Shown in pieces: positions 20,126 through 33,300 of a stretch of 64,000 nt of DNA. Under the pieces are notes generated by a model. The model made no database searches. It was not told the origin of the DNA and worked only from the letters and a program-made list of their open reading frames with translations. Origin of the DNA: Musa acuminata AAA Group (taxonomy: Eukaryota > Streptophyta > Magnoliopsida > Zingiberales > Musaceae). Position 1 is the first letter of the stretch. Each line of letters begins with the position of its first letter. The stretch spans positions 17,865,001 to 17,929,000 of the forward strand of contig NC_088354.1 of assembly GCF_036884655.1 (NCBI RefSeq). The letters are read 5' to 3'. The translations under genes and the position numbers were made by a program.

Positions 20126-22310
20126 TGTCTGTCAACTATGTGACAAAGTTGGCCACTCTGCAAAAGTCTGTAGAACTCGACCCATACTTCCTCCTCCGTC
20201 GTATTGGCCTTGCGCAAATCTTACAACTACTCCGACTACTGGTCATCAAAATTGGATTGTGGACTCTGGCGCATCTCATCACATCACCTCTGATTTACAA
20301 AACTTGTCCATCCACAATGACTATGGTGGAAACGAAGACATCATCATCGGTGACAGTAACGGATTCCCCATTACTCATACTGGTTCCACGATGCTTAAAT
20401 TCATATAGCACTTCGTTTACGCTAGATGATGTTTTGTGTGCACCCTACATCAAACAAAACCTCATTTCTATTTCTCAATTCTGCAAACAGAATCATACCT
20501 CAATTGAATTCTTTCCTAACTCCTTTCTTGTCAAGGATTTGAGCACGGGGGCACCCTTGGTCCGAGGACAGAGTAAAAACAACATTTACGAGTGGTCTTC
20601 CGTTCCACAAATCACCCAACCCACTGCCTACTCTTCGGTCGCAGCTCCAACTGATGTGTGGCATCGTTGTATTAGTCATCTCTCGACTTTTATTCAGCAA
20701 AAATTGCTTTCCCGTTATTCTCTTCCTACGCTTACAACCAATAACATCATAACTCATTGTGATGCTTGTTTAAGTAATAAAAGTCATAGACTTCCCTTTG
20801 GAAAATCCTTCATATCTTGCTCTAAACCCCTTGAGGTTATATACACTGATGTTTGGGGCCCCGCTCCAATCACTTCCTTTGACACATTCAGATTTTATGT
20901 TATTTTAGTAGACTATTTCACCAATTACACATGGTTATACCCTCTTCACCATAAATCTGAAGTTTCAACAGTCTTTACCAACTTTCGAAGATTGGTCGAG
21001 AACTTATTTCGATCTAAAATTAAAACTGTTTACTCTGATGGTGGCGGTGAATATCAAGCCCTCACATCCTGCCTATATGCTTGTGGTATACAACACTTCA
21101 AGTCACCTTCACACACTTCTTAACTCGTCGGCTTTGCTGAACGCAAACATTGACATATAGTTGAAACTGGTCTCACACTCCTACACCAAGCCTCTATGCC
21201 ACCAACTTTTTTGACTACAGCATTTGAAGCTGTCGTCTACCTCATTAATCGTATGCTCACTCTTGTCCTTGAGTACGAGTCACCATTTGAAAAATTATAT
21301 CACAAATCCCTAAACCTTCAAAAACTCAAAGTGTTCGGAAGTTTATATTATCCATGGCTCCGTCCCTATGCCTCACATAAGTTAACATCAAAATCTAAAC
21401 CTTGCGTTTTCATTGGATACTCCCTTGACCATAATGCTTTTCTGTGAAGCCCAATCTCGAAAAGTCTTTAAGTCCCGTCATGTTATTTTTATAGAGACCA
21501 CCTTTCCGTTTCACAACTCTGAGTCTCCTGCTATGTGACTTACTCCTTCACATATACATCACTGGAGTACGCCATCAATCTTGTCAACCAAGTCTCCCAT
21601 AATATCATCCAGTCCTTCTCCTCAGGATCCACACTCTCTCGTTCTCCTGGTGCAACAACTCCTCACCCCCTCTATTGTGCCTCTTCCTTCTTCACAAGGT
21701 TCCCCTATGACTGAAGGTATTCCCTGGAATCACATTCACTACCTTTATCCTCTTTTGGGACCAATGACACTAAAGTCTCTCAGCTTATCCTAATCTGTGC
21801 CCCTCGCCCATACCTACAACACCCTCTATAGCCCCTGGTCATCCAATGACAACACGCTCCAAAAGTGGTGTCTTTAAACCATGACAAATCCTTGACCTAC
21901 ATACCATGACAACATCATCGTCAGAGACCACTGAACCTACCACAATTATTCAAGCCCAAAAATCTCTATATTGGCATAAAGCCATGTGTGAAGAATACGA
22001 TGCACTCCATAATTCTATATGGACCCTTGTACCCTCTCATCTCACACAAAGCATCATCGGGTGTAAGTGGGTCTTTTGAATTAAGCGGAACCCAGATGGG
22101 TCCGTAGCTAGATATAAAGCGCATCAAGTGGCCAAAGGGTTTCATCAACGACCTGGTGTTGACTTTACAGAGACATTCAACCCTATTGTTAAACCCACAA
22201 CAATCCGACTTATTCTGAATTTGGCCATCTCAAAAGGTTGGCATTCACATCAACTCAATGTTAATAATGCTTTTCTACAGGAGACCCTAATTGACGATGT
22301 CTATTTATAA
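20126..22310 (+). pseudogene. Copia protease / integrase / partial RT, right arm (decayed)
   Basis: Protease is read as IVDSGASHHIT near 20255. The GAG-pre-integrase HHCC region and integrase core follow in the frame ending at 21123 (YTDVWGPAPITSFDTFRFY .. VYSDGGGEYQ). The last integrase part is at 21196-21447. After stops, the RT start appears at 22128 ([20 protein letters not shown] .. [15 protein letters not shown]) and ends abruptly at 22310 at a TAA, before the catalytic YVDD region. RNase H and the 3' LTR are absent. Confidence 0.85.
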
Positions 22311-24180
22311 ATCTATTTATAAAAAGATAATTTAGAAATATTCAAAGTTAGATTGTAAATAACAATAATGGATTGTAAATTGTAATCTATGATGCAAAAG
22401 CTAATAGGGCAATTTATCAAATAGCACCATGCGCTCACTATTTTTTATCAAATGACACCCTTTTTTTTTTCATAAATACTAATTTTACCCTTATTTTAAA
22501 ATCGATTTAGGACAATAAACTAGTTTAAACTAATAAATCAATTCCGATCAACCCTCCTCCCTAACCTTCTCTTCCCACTGTACCTTAGTCACCGCCTCCT
22601 CGTCCCATTTCACCTCCACCGCCTCCTTCATCTCTTCTTTAGATTCCTTCCCCTCCCACTCTGTCTCTCATTCTACCTCCTCCTCCCACTTCACAACTAC
22701 CTCCACTGCATCCTCTTTCTCCCACTCCGTAGCCTCCTTTCTCCCGTCATTAGTTTTTTTTTTCTCCCTCTCCCCCTTAGCTTTCTCCTCGCACTCTGTT
22801 TGTCACTTTTATCTTCGTCTCTCGCTCTACCTTTGCCTCCTCATCCTACTCCTCTCACTTTACTGCCTCCTTCCTCTCATCCTTGGTTTCCTTTTCCCAT
22901 TCTATCTCTTACTCTGCCTCCGCCTCCCACTATGGGGACTCTACCTCTCCTTTGACTTTCTCATCCTCCACCACATCCTTCATCGCCTCTTACCCTTCTT
23001 CCTCCTCCCTCTCTTTTCTCCTCCGTTATTATTTCCCTCCTGTCCTCTTCTTTTATCTCCTCATCATAATTTACCTAGTAAATTTCTATTATACTTAGGT
23101 TACACTCAAATTATAATTGAGTAACACTCGAGTTATACTTATTTATAGAATATATAAAATTTTATTTAAATTTATTATAAAAATAAAAATAGTATAATTT
23201 TATTAGAATTATCAAAGTTTTGATAATATCCTCAAATCATCTAGAAATAAAAAAATATTAATTTTAAAATAGGTTAGATGATTGAGTATAACTTAATTCA
23301 ATTTCGAATATAACTAGATCATAAGGAAATAGAAAACATTCAGTTTGTCGAGTGTAATAACTTTTCTAAGTAACTTAGGATAATTTTATATAGAATTTAA
23401 TATATTTTAAAGGATTACTTGTGTTTTTAAAATTATATGTTGAATTTAAGATAATTTTTATATAAAAATTAATATATTTTTTAAGATTACTCAAGTTTTC
23501 TAGTTTTATGATAAATCTAGGATTTTTTTATAAAAATTAATATATTTTTGAGAATATTTTGTGAATGAGTATAAATCAAGTGTAATGAAATTTCTAGGTA
23601 AACTATGAGATAGAGGAGAAGAGAAAAAGAGGAAAGAGATGAGACAGAGAGAGTGAGAGACCGAGGTAGACGAGGAGGAGATCAAAGGAAAAGGGAAGAC
23701 AGACAATGAAGTAGAAGCATGAGAATATTGTAGAGGTGGATTGAGAGGAGACAGAGGGAAAGAGGTGGAGGAATAAAAGGTAAAGTGGGTGGAGTGAAGG
23801 TGGAGGGTGATTTGGAAAGGTTAATCTTGGGCTCAATTGAGCCGAATTTGAGAGCCAGAGTTTAATTGAATTTTAATTGAATCACTTAAATAAGATTCAT
23901 CTTGAAAAAATCAATTAAACTATAAAAAACCTAAATCAAGTTTAATCAGAAGAAAATCCTTATATTTTTATAATTTTATTAGAAATGATTTGATGAAATT
24001 TTGAAAAAAGAATACTCCTGATAAAATCAAATATTGAGCCTCATCTGATAAAAGTCCATTAATAATTTCTTTTATATAAATTGCTCAAACTAATGTTGTG
24101 ACGTTCTACCGGAAAAAATAAAAATATAAAAACAGGGTTTTTTTTTTTAAAATTATACTTTAAAAATAATTAAACTAATA
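22311..24180. repeat. AT-rich intergenic with CT-rich imperfect inverted arms
   Basis: A pyrimidine-rich stretch (about 22550-23060) is followed by TTTACCTAGTAAATTTC. The purine-rich stretch 23600-23860, read on the other strand, is likewise CT-rich and runs into TTTACCTAGAAATTTC. The arms therefore face each other across about 500 bp of AT-rich DNA. The mobile element type is unknown and I could not define ends or target duplications. Open frames inside (for example 22883-23098) are low-complexity Ser/Leu/Pro translations. Confidence 0.5.
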
Positions 24181-24310
24181 TATCAATAACAATTGTATTG
24201 CCTTCTGCGCGCAGATGGCTCGTCTTCCACGCACGCCTTTTTCCCGTACAAGGAGAGCCGCGTCGATTCCACGCTCTCATTCCGGCTCTCGTTCGATAGG
24301 TTTGTGAGAT

Positions 24311-27300
24311 ATGGCGTACGTACCTCCCCATAAGCGCCACTCCGGCACCGCCAACAAGCCCACCCCGCTGCCTCCTTCTCTCTCCCGCCACTTCGACCAG
24401 TCCCTGACACTGAGCGGCTCCTCCTCCCACCGCCGGACCGGGAGGACCGACTCCAACCATGGCCGCGGCCAGATCGTCTATGCCTCACGATCCATCTCCC
24501 GCTGGTGGACCATCGGCGGCCGCCTCAACCACGCCGGCCTCCGCCTGGAGCCCTTCCCCTGCGAAATAGTGGAGCGGAAGACTGGCTCGAAGCCTTTGGT
24601 GCTCGCTGTCGGCGGGGATCCTCTGCCCGTGCCCTCCGGGGAGGATCCACCGCCGTGGGTGGAGATCGCCGAGAGGATCGAGCCCGATCTGTTGGTTACC
24701 GCCACCAGTGCGAGGGGCGACTTGGCTTCGGAGAATGAGGAGATTAAGCTGTCATTCGTGGCGAGGGTTGGCCAAGTTTTTTTCCATGGGTACTCTCTCT
24801 CTTCTTGGCAGGTCCAGAAGCGACATGTTTGAGTACATGCAATCTTTTTTTTTTTGGTTAATTTTCCTTCGATCGTGCACCTTTCAGAAGTGTGTGTTTC
24901 TGATCATTTCAATCTGGTTGGAACTAGTCAACTATATTTCAATCTGATTGGAACTTGCCAACAGTATAGCAGTACTTTCTTTTTTTGCCCCCTGTTTTCT
25001 AGTACTGACATATATCGCCCTGCTGATACAAGTTTGATTTCCCGTCGAAGAATTCACATCCTTTTCTTTCAGATAATGTATTTTCTGCATTATTTTGCTT
25101 TTTAAACAAATTATATTATCCATCATGTGCTTTTCTAAGTTATTATAACAATCAATTATGTGTAGCAGCCAAAGTTCATCCTTCCTTTTTTAACACAGGG
25201 AATCTTCAAGTTGCCTCGACTCCCTGAAGAAAGCTGCAATTGCTGAAGCAGATATTAGAGGTCAAGTGCATAAATCATTTTACACAAATCTACCTAATGA
25301 GCATGTTGAAGAACTGCAGCGACGAGATTTACTGAAGCTTGGATTTGATTTTGATTCTGAGAAAGAGCATTACCATGTGAAGGTATAGATGTGGCATACA
25401 AGTTGCTGCACCATATTTGTTGATAGTTGAAAGGGAAGTCTGCCATGATATTTTTTTTCCACTCAATGTTTAAGAATTTGTGTCCTTTTTATCCTAAAAT
25501 ATTAACATTTTTTTTCTCTACTTTAGGTGATTGACAAGAGTCGGCCTGGCTCTACTATTTCATGCAAGTGTACAGTTGTCGAAGGTGGAGGCCTTGAGAT
25601 TCGTAAGGTAAAGATTCTTATTATTGTGGACTTACAGAATCATCCAGCACTTGTGCTCCCCATTTTTTAGTCATGCTTCTTCAACCATTTGCACTAGGTG
25701 ATTAATATTATGTCATGGCAATCTTTGTTAGTTTTCCCGCATATATATTTATATACAGAAGTTTCATATTGGAATATTTCCTTCATACTAATTGATAATT
25801 TCATTAGTTGTTACAAAGTGTCAAGCATTATGTTGAGTTTGTTAGTATTTAAAGGAACATGGACCTTGCATCATTTTGAAGACATTGTTCGTTACTTTTG
25901 AATCTTTAAATTTGACAACTCGTATCACATCAGAAGAATATCCATATTCACTGTACACGAAGCTAATCTAGTAATATATGATGGATTACTATGTTTTATA
26001 GTGAATTGCTATCCTATTATCTATTTCTCTTGACTATCTTTTTTATATAAATTGTGTAATTTGAAGCCTTGAATATCTTCTAGTGGGGCTTATTCTTATA
26101 ACCTTTTCCAAAAGTTAAAGGATGAACAGTTGGAAACAAAAGAAGATTAATGGGTGCTTATAACTATTTGCGCCAATGTTTTATTTATTCTAGGTGATCC
26201 TGATTTGGAACCAAGTTTATTGTTGTTAGGATCGAAATCGGCACTAAAAATCACGTAGATTTGAAAAATTTGTTCGATAAAATCGTATTAGAAAGATATT
26301 TAACTTAAAAACGTACGAAAGCGTAGTGAGAGTAAGAAATCAGTTTGCAATGAAAATGAAAAGCATAAAGTAAATATAAACCAGATTTATAGTGGTTCGG
26401 TCGTCGTGACCTACGTCCACTCTCAATTCCTCTTCACTCGAGGCCATCGGTTTTAACTACCAATCTTTTTTCCAATGAGCGAAGATCAACTACCCTTATA
26501 ACTCTCTCCTTTTGACAGGCTCAAGAGAGAACCTTTACACCCCTCTTTTACAAGATATCCCTCACACGCGTTCCTTAGAACAACCTCTAAGCTCAAGGAG
26601 GAGAGACTCAACTTTCTCACAGAGTTTTCACACTCTAAACCCCAAGTTTTCGTTCTCTTTTTCTTGCTATGTCAAGCAGGAAAGATTGAGATATTTATAG
26701 GCCCCAAATGGATTCAAATTTGGAACCAAAATGGTCTTATCCCGGGTTTTCGGGGTACTGGCGATACCATCACCAGTATTGGACGGTACCACCATTTGCC
26801 AGATTGACAACTGACGGTACCATCGCATGTCAGTCTGACACTAGGCGGTACCACTACCTGACAGGGCCTCGGAGACTGGGTTCTGGCGGTACCATCGCCC
26901 AAACAGCCTGGGAGGCCGAGCCTCAGGCGGTGCCACTGCTTGAGCCAGCTAAGGGTCATTGAATGAGTCTTCCACTTGGCCCAATACAACCCCAACTCAG
27001 GCTCAGTTGGCCCCTAATTAAGTGGCATGGTTACACCCGAAACCAACTCAATTAGTCCTTTAAATTACTTCAATTTAGACAAATTATTACAAAGCATTGA
27101 TCCTTTGTTGTCTGATATGTCATTGGTTTATCCGGCGCTTCGTCCGATCCTTCGGTGCATCGTCCTCCCCTTTGGTGTATTGTCCAATCGACATGTTGAC
27201 CTTTCGCAACATCCGATCTCCTTGGCGTAATGTCTGATCCTTCGGCCCGATGCCCGAACACATGGCACGAAGATCTTTTGTTGGCACGTCAACTGATCCT

Positions 27301-30300
27301 TTGGCCCGACGTTCAATCTTCTAAAATGTTCACTCCTGCCCAACCTCTGATTCCACTGCTTTAATCGATTTGTCTTTCCTTGATTGAAGCTAGTCCTACG
27401 TCACTTAAACGTACATTAGATCATAACTTTATCAATTGATTTCATCATCAAAATCTGAGATTTAACAATCTCCCCCTTTTTGATGGTGACAACCAATTGA
27501 TGACGGAGTTTTAAACTAAACTCTCCCTATCAATATGCCATATTGTAATAAGATATCATTTCAGAAAATGATAACCATTGACTTTCACATCATTGCATGT
27601 ATTATAAAATCATGAGTATTGTATGCATCATAAAATCATCATAACTTCTCTCCCTTTGTCATCAACAAAAAGAAAAAAAATGTAACTAGCAAGTTTTTGA
27701 AAAAGAATGTAAGACAACAAATTAACAAGTTTTAGAGATGTGCAAGTTTAGCAATTTTGCTTATCTTGAGATGTGCAAGCTGACAATTCTTGCTTCTCTT
27801 TTTAGATGTGCAAACTAGCAATTCTTGCTTCTCTTTTATGATGTGCAAACTAGCAATTCTTGCTTCTCTTTTATGATGTGCAAGCTAGCAATTCTTTGCT
27901 TCTTGTTGAAGTGTGTAAGCTAGCAATTCTTGTTTTCTTTTGCAATGTGTAAGTTTGCAAGTTTTGCTTCTTTATATGGGCAAGATAGTACTTTTGCTTG
28001 AGATTGTAACCTAGCAATTTTTTTTCCTTTTGTAATGTGCAAACTAGCAATCTTTGTTTCTCTTTTAAGATGAGCAAGCTAGCAAGGTTTGCTTTTTTTA
28101 AGCTAGTAATTCTTTCTCCCCCTTTGTCATTGTTAAAAGGAGGGGAATAATACAATGGTGCAATTCATTTCCCTTTACATTAATTTTTAAATCATCACAT
28201 AAAGGATAACAAGAAAAATTAATTTGGCGATGAGATATACATTTCATGAATACAAGAGAGTAATAAGACAACTTTCAACTTGTGAATCAAATATTGAAAA
28301 ATCAAGAGAAAAAATTATGATTCATTTGGATAAATCAATTAGCGAAAAGAAGAATCATAGTAAACAATCTTGATTCATAAAAATCTTAAGTTATAGTTAT
28401 CAAGGAATCAAGATCATGATTTGGATAAAACTCATTTTTTGTAAAATGCAAAAATAATCATAGGAGAACAAATAATAAAATAACTCGATTTATTCATAAG
28501 AAATCTCAAATTATCAAGATCATGATTTAAAAAAAATCTCTAGTTATAATTTCGAGAATTTAAGATCATAATATAGATAGAACTTCTCTTTAGTAAAGAA
28601 ACATAGGAGATCAAATAAGAGATCTTGATAAAAAAATCTCAAATATCAAATGAGAGATTTGGATAACACTCATTTAAATTTAAATAATCAAATTATCAAA
28701 ATCACTTTCATAGATTCATAAAAAATAACATAAATAGATTTATTAATCTCTTTTTGAAAGATTCGATAAACTTTTAGGGATAGAGACATTTTCAAGAATA
28801 ATGCATTATTTTTTTTATTTCAATTTAAGTGATTGATTTTATACAAGTATGCCCTTGTTTTCTATGCCAAATCCATGCATCATTGATTAAAATAAAAAAA
28901 TAGAAAATCATCACAAAAAATCATCAAGATCAATAAGTTATAAATCACAAAAATCATCATGCATAATTTCAAAATATAAACTCATTAAGCTTGATTTCAT
29001 TAAACATAAAGCATATTCAATCAAAATCATTTTGTTTCGGCTAGTGAGCTTTGTGAAGTGTGTTGGATCTCTAGTCATATGCCTTGAGCATCCATCATCA
29101 AGTTATTTTTTTGCTCCTAGCTTTCGATTGTAGATATTTCTACAAGAAATGTGGGTTTGCTATAGGTACCCATTTGACTTTGGGTCCCTCATTAATAGAT
29201 CTACCTATTTTAACTATTGTCGTTGAGTTATTTAAGGTTCCTTTAGGAACCCAAACTAATATGTGTGGACTATATTTTTTAAAAGAATATCTATAGGCAT
29301 AATGTCCACATTTTTCATAAAAATTACATTTATCTCTAGGTGAGACATGTAATGTAGATCTTTTAACAAAGATAGTTGGCTTTTGTTGAGCGTTACTCAC
29401 AAAGCCAATTCATTCCTTTCTATGAACATGATCCTTATTAGCAATGATCATGTTTAGAGATTTATTACATATTTTAAAAATTTTTAATATTTATTTTAGT
29501 AAAACATTTTCTTTCTTAAGTGAATCTATCTCTTTACACTTAGTGCAAGGAGCTAACATATTATCATCATGCTCATTTTTTAATTTATCAAATTCACTAA
29601 TAAGAGAAGCATGCTTTTTTTTTTAACAATTTATACTTTTTACTAACTAATTTAAAATCATCAAACAAATCATTAAAGACATTGAATAATTTATCGTAAG
29701 ATAAAGAAGATTCGTTTGAGTTACATACTTCGTTGCCAAATGCCATTAATGCGTAATTTGCAACTTCTTCTTTGTTGGTAGGCTCCTCGTCTTCGGTTGC
29801 ACATGAGTCGTCCCAAGTTTCTTTGAGCGCTTTTTTTTCTTTGGTAGCTTCTTCTTCATTTGGGGATATTCATTTTTGAAGTGTCCCGGCTTCTTGCATT
29901 CATAGCAAATTATTTGGTCCTTTTTAAGTTCACTTTTGTTCTTAGTGTCTTGTTTTGTTTTGTTCCTTTTTAAGAATTCTTTAAACTTTCTTATAAGAAG
30001 TGCCAAGTCATCATCATCATTATCGTCACTTGAGTTTTCACCCAAGTGGCCTTCTTTGGTTCTAAGTGTCATGTCCTTCCTATTCTTTGGAAGGTTGTTC
30101 TCAAGTTCATCATGTACTATACATGTCATTTAATAGGTCATCAAAGACCCGATAAGTTCTTCAAGCGGAAAGTTATTTAGGTCCTTTGCTTCTTGTATTG
30201 TCGTTACTTTAGGATCACGTAGATTAGTGCTTTCGTAAAATCATGTAGTAGTGCTTTTGTAAAATCACGTAGATTTGAAAACTTCGTTCGGTGAAATCGT

Positions 30301-33300
30301 GTCGGAAAGATGTTTAACTTAAAAACGTACGAAAGCGTAGTGAGAGTAAGAAATCAGTTTGCAATGTAAATGAATAGCAAAAGGTAAATACAAATTAGAT
30401 TTATAGTTGTTCGGTCGTTGTGACCTACGTCCACTCCTGATTCTTCTTCACTCGAGGCCATCGACTTTCACCACCGATCTTCTTTCCAATGGGCGAAGAT
30501 CAACTACTCATACAACTCTTTCTCCTTTTTACAGGCTCAGGAGAGAACCTTTACACTCCTCTTTTATAAGGTATCCCTCACACACCTCCCTTAGAACAAC
30601 CTCTAAGCTCAAGGAGGAGGGACTCAACTTTCTCACAGAGTTTTCACACTCTAAACCCCAAGTTTTTGTTCTCTTTTTCTTGCTATGTTAAGGAGGAAAG
30701 ATTGTGGTATTTATAAGCCCCAAATGGATTCAAATTTGGAGTCAAAACGGTCTCATCCCGGGTTTTCCGGGTACTGGTGGTGGTGGCGGTACCACCGCCT
30801 GCCAGACTGACACTCTTGCTTTAAGGAACAAATACACCGGCGAACTCCACTCGTATAGACCGACCTTATTACTAATACAGATCCTCCAACAAATACTGAT
30901 CTTAGAAGAATTGACCTATCAATAAGGAATTTAGAATTGTATGATCAACTACAGGATCAGAAGAAAAAGATTTGTAAGTTACGGGCGGTGCTTACACTGG
31001 GCGGTACCACCGCCCAAACATCCTGGGAGGCCGAGCCTCAAACGGTGCCACCGCCAACCCTGGCGGTGCCACCGTATGGGCCAGCTAAGGGTCACTGAAT
31101 GGGCCTTCCACTTGGCCCAAAACAACCTTAACTCAAGCCTAGTTAGCCCCTAATTGAGTTGGCATGGTTACACCCGAAACCAACTCAATTAGCCTTTAAA
31201 CTACTTCGATCTAGACAAATTATTACAAAGCATGGATCCTTTGTTGTCCGGCATGTCATTGGTTTCTCCGGTGCTTCGTTCGATCCTTCGGCGCATCGTC
31301 CTCCCCTTCGACGTATTGCCAAATCGGCTTGTTCACCTTCCACAACATCCGATCTCTTTGACGCAATGTCCGATCCTTCGGTCTGATACCCGAACTCATG
31401 GCACGAAGACCTTTTGCTGGCATGTCGACCGATCCTTCGGCCCGACGTCCAATCTTTTGACATATTCACTCCGGCCCAACCTCTGATTCCACTGCTTTAA
31501 TCGATTTGTCTTTCTCTGATTGAAGCTAGTCATGTGTCACTTAAACGCACATTATATTATAACTTTATCAATTGGTTTTATCATCAAAATCCGAAATTCA
31601 ACAATTATTTCATTCCTTCAAACTGAAAACCCATTTCTTCCGTATTTGATTTCATCTACAGGTCCTTTTTTCTTCTCTGTCAATTCTAGGGTAAATATAA
31701 GAATCTAATTCTTATCATTCATATGTTATGCTGTGACTGTACCATATTTGTTATTGTATTATGAGCTTCCATTGATAAGTCAATGGAATATGCTTTCAAT
31801 CCTCTTTAATAGGTTTACTAGGGAAAGAGGCTGCAGAGTGGAGGGTAAGGAACACCTAAGATGGTTGGACTTCAGCTTAGTTTCTGGTCAAGTCAATCTT
31901 CTTAACTAAATTGCATTCCAGTAGCAATTCAAAGGCTTTTAATTAAAGGCTTTTTGTGGATCTTTCTTCATTGAACTTGAGATTTTAAGAAATGATTGAG
32001 ATTAAAGGACTGTCAAGAACTTTTATTTTAGTACCATTGTTTGATCGACTGAATAGGCAGAAGGACTTTCAAGACCTCTTGTTATGGTCATTCCAACCAA
32101 GTCTATTCAGGGATGTAAGGATTGGAATGTTTCCCCTCAAGTCCCTTGGGTGATGTCTCCTCTGAGAGGATCTAGTTCCCATTGAAATTTTTTGAGGGAT
32201 GATAATAACAGACCCTACTTTTAATCCCTATTACCAGGTCAGTCTAGGATGTTAATCATGTTCAGGTTCCAGAGCTGAAATGAGTGTATATTTCCTTCCG
32301 ACATGTTGTCATTGCGCATTTGGACACTGTTTAATCGACAATGTTTGTTGTTTTCTTGAATATTTACATTAATAATATGGACATGAAATCTATGCCCTCG
32401 TCATTTTTTGGTGGAAGCCTTGAGTATAAGATTTGAATAGTGAACATAGTCATTTTGCATGTAGTGATACGGCTATATACATTGACCTATATGCCAGATT
32501 GTTGGAACCTCATCCATTGGACTTTTATTTTTTTTATATGAAGATTAAAGAATTAAATGTCATCATTAAAACTAACAGTTCTGCTTTACAAATTTTTAGA
32601 TTGAGCTAAACCAATTGAGGCACCTCGTGGTAGATATATCATGCCTTCCTAAGGATCTCGATGTGAGACTTATGCTGTACACTAAAAGGATCTTGAAAAC
32701 TCTAAATGTAAGTTTCAATTTTCAGTTACAGTCAATTGACATTTGCTTTTACTGATACGATAAAATGTGTTGTTTCAGGATGAAGAAAAAAAAGGCATAA
32801 ACAGGCTAATATCTGATGCGGTTATAGACCAAGATGTGAAAGGAGGCTTGAGATGGCCTCTTGGGAAGGAAGCTATTGATGAAAAATTCAACATTGTTGG
32901 AGTTTGGCACACCAAACACAAAGTTTTTAGAAGTCAGAATATAAGGCTTAAGTTCAGATTTGCTGATCGATTTGATCACAGGACATCAGTTGGGGAAGTT
33001 TCCAATGAAGTTTCACTGAAGCTGACTGGGATATCTGAACAGTTGATAGTTTGTTCCTAATCCTTTTGACTGTTAGATATAAAATATCCTTCTTTTGTTG
33101 CAATTTTCTAAATTTCTATAATTATTGATAGGCAGTTTTGTTATTTTTGTTTTAATAGTTCAAAATAATGCCTCTTTCTTCATACCTAGATAAGTGGTGG
33201 TGCTTATTTCCCATGCCTCTTTCCAGTCTCATTTGTCAGTTCTTTTTAATCCTTACAAGAGCAGCATTTTTGTAATGACCCACTTATTAGAATACAACAC

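Larger units (their letters stand above)
16241..22310. mobile_element. Head-to-head pair of Ty1/copia copies forming a palindrome
   Basis: A minus-strand copia copy (16241-18806) and a plus-strand copy (18870-22310) are inverted repeats of each other about a 63-bp spacer at 18807-18869. Matching landmarks sum to about 37676-37685: gag starts 18476 and 19200, MPPTF integrase sites 16489 and 21196. The pairing runs to about 16241 on the left and 21436 on the right. The right copy then continues alone into RT and stops at about 22310. No LTR, primer site or polypurine tract is visible in either copy. Confidence 0.88.
26224..31603 (-). mobile_element. Internally deleted SIRE/Maximus-like copia element in gene 1 intron 3
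   Basis: Two LTRs (26224-27467 and about 30212-31603) flank about 2.7 kb. Orientation is minus: the polypurine tract abuts the left LTR, TATA boxes in both LTRs read on the minus strand, and gag reads on the minus strand. Only gag is present; protease, integrase, RT and RNase H are missing, so it is not autonomous. Bases beside the ends (ATTGT and ATTAT) are nearly alike, consistent with a 5-bp target duplication. It lies antisense to gene 1. Confidence 0.82.

Noticed and set aside
22883..23098. Ser-rich 71-residue frame, and 23506-23836 on the other strand
   Set aside because: Low-complexity translations of CT-rich DNA.
24170..24705. Minus-strand frames of 75-101 residues over gene 1 exon 1
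   Set aside because: Opposite-strand shadows of a clear, spliced plus-strand gene.
27730..28130. Regular short repeats resembling a CRISPR array
   Set aside because: Units are directly adjacent with no unique spacers, in a plant retrotransposon. It is an ordinary tandem repeat.
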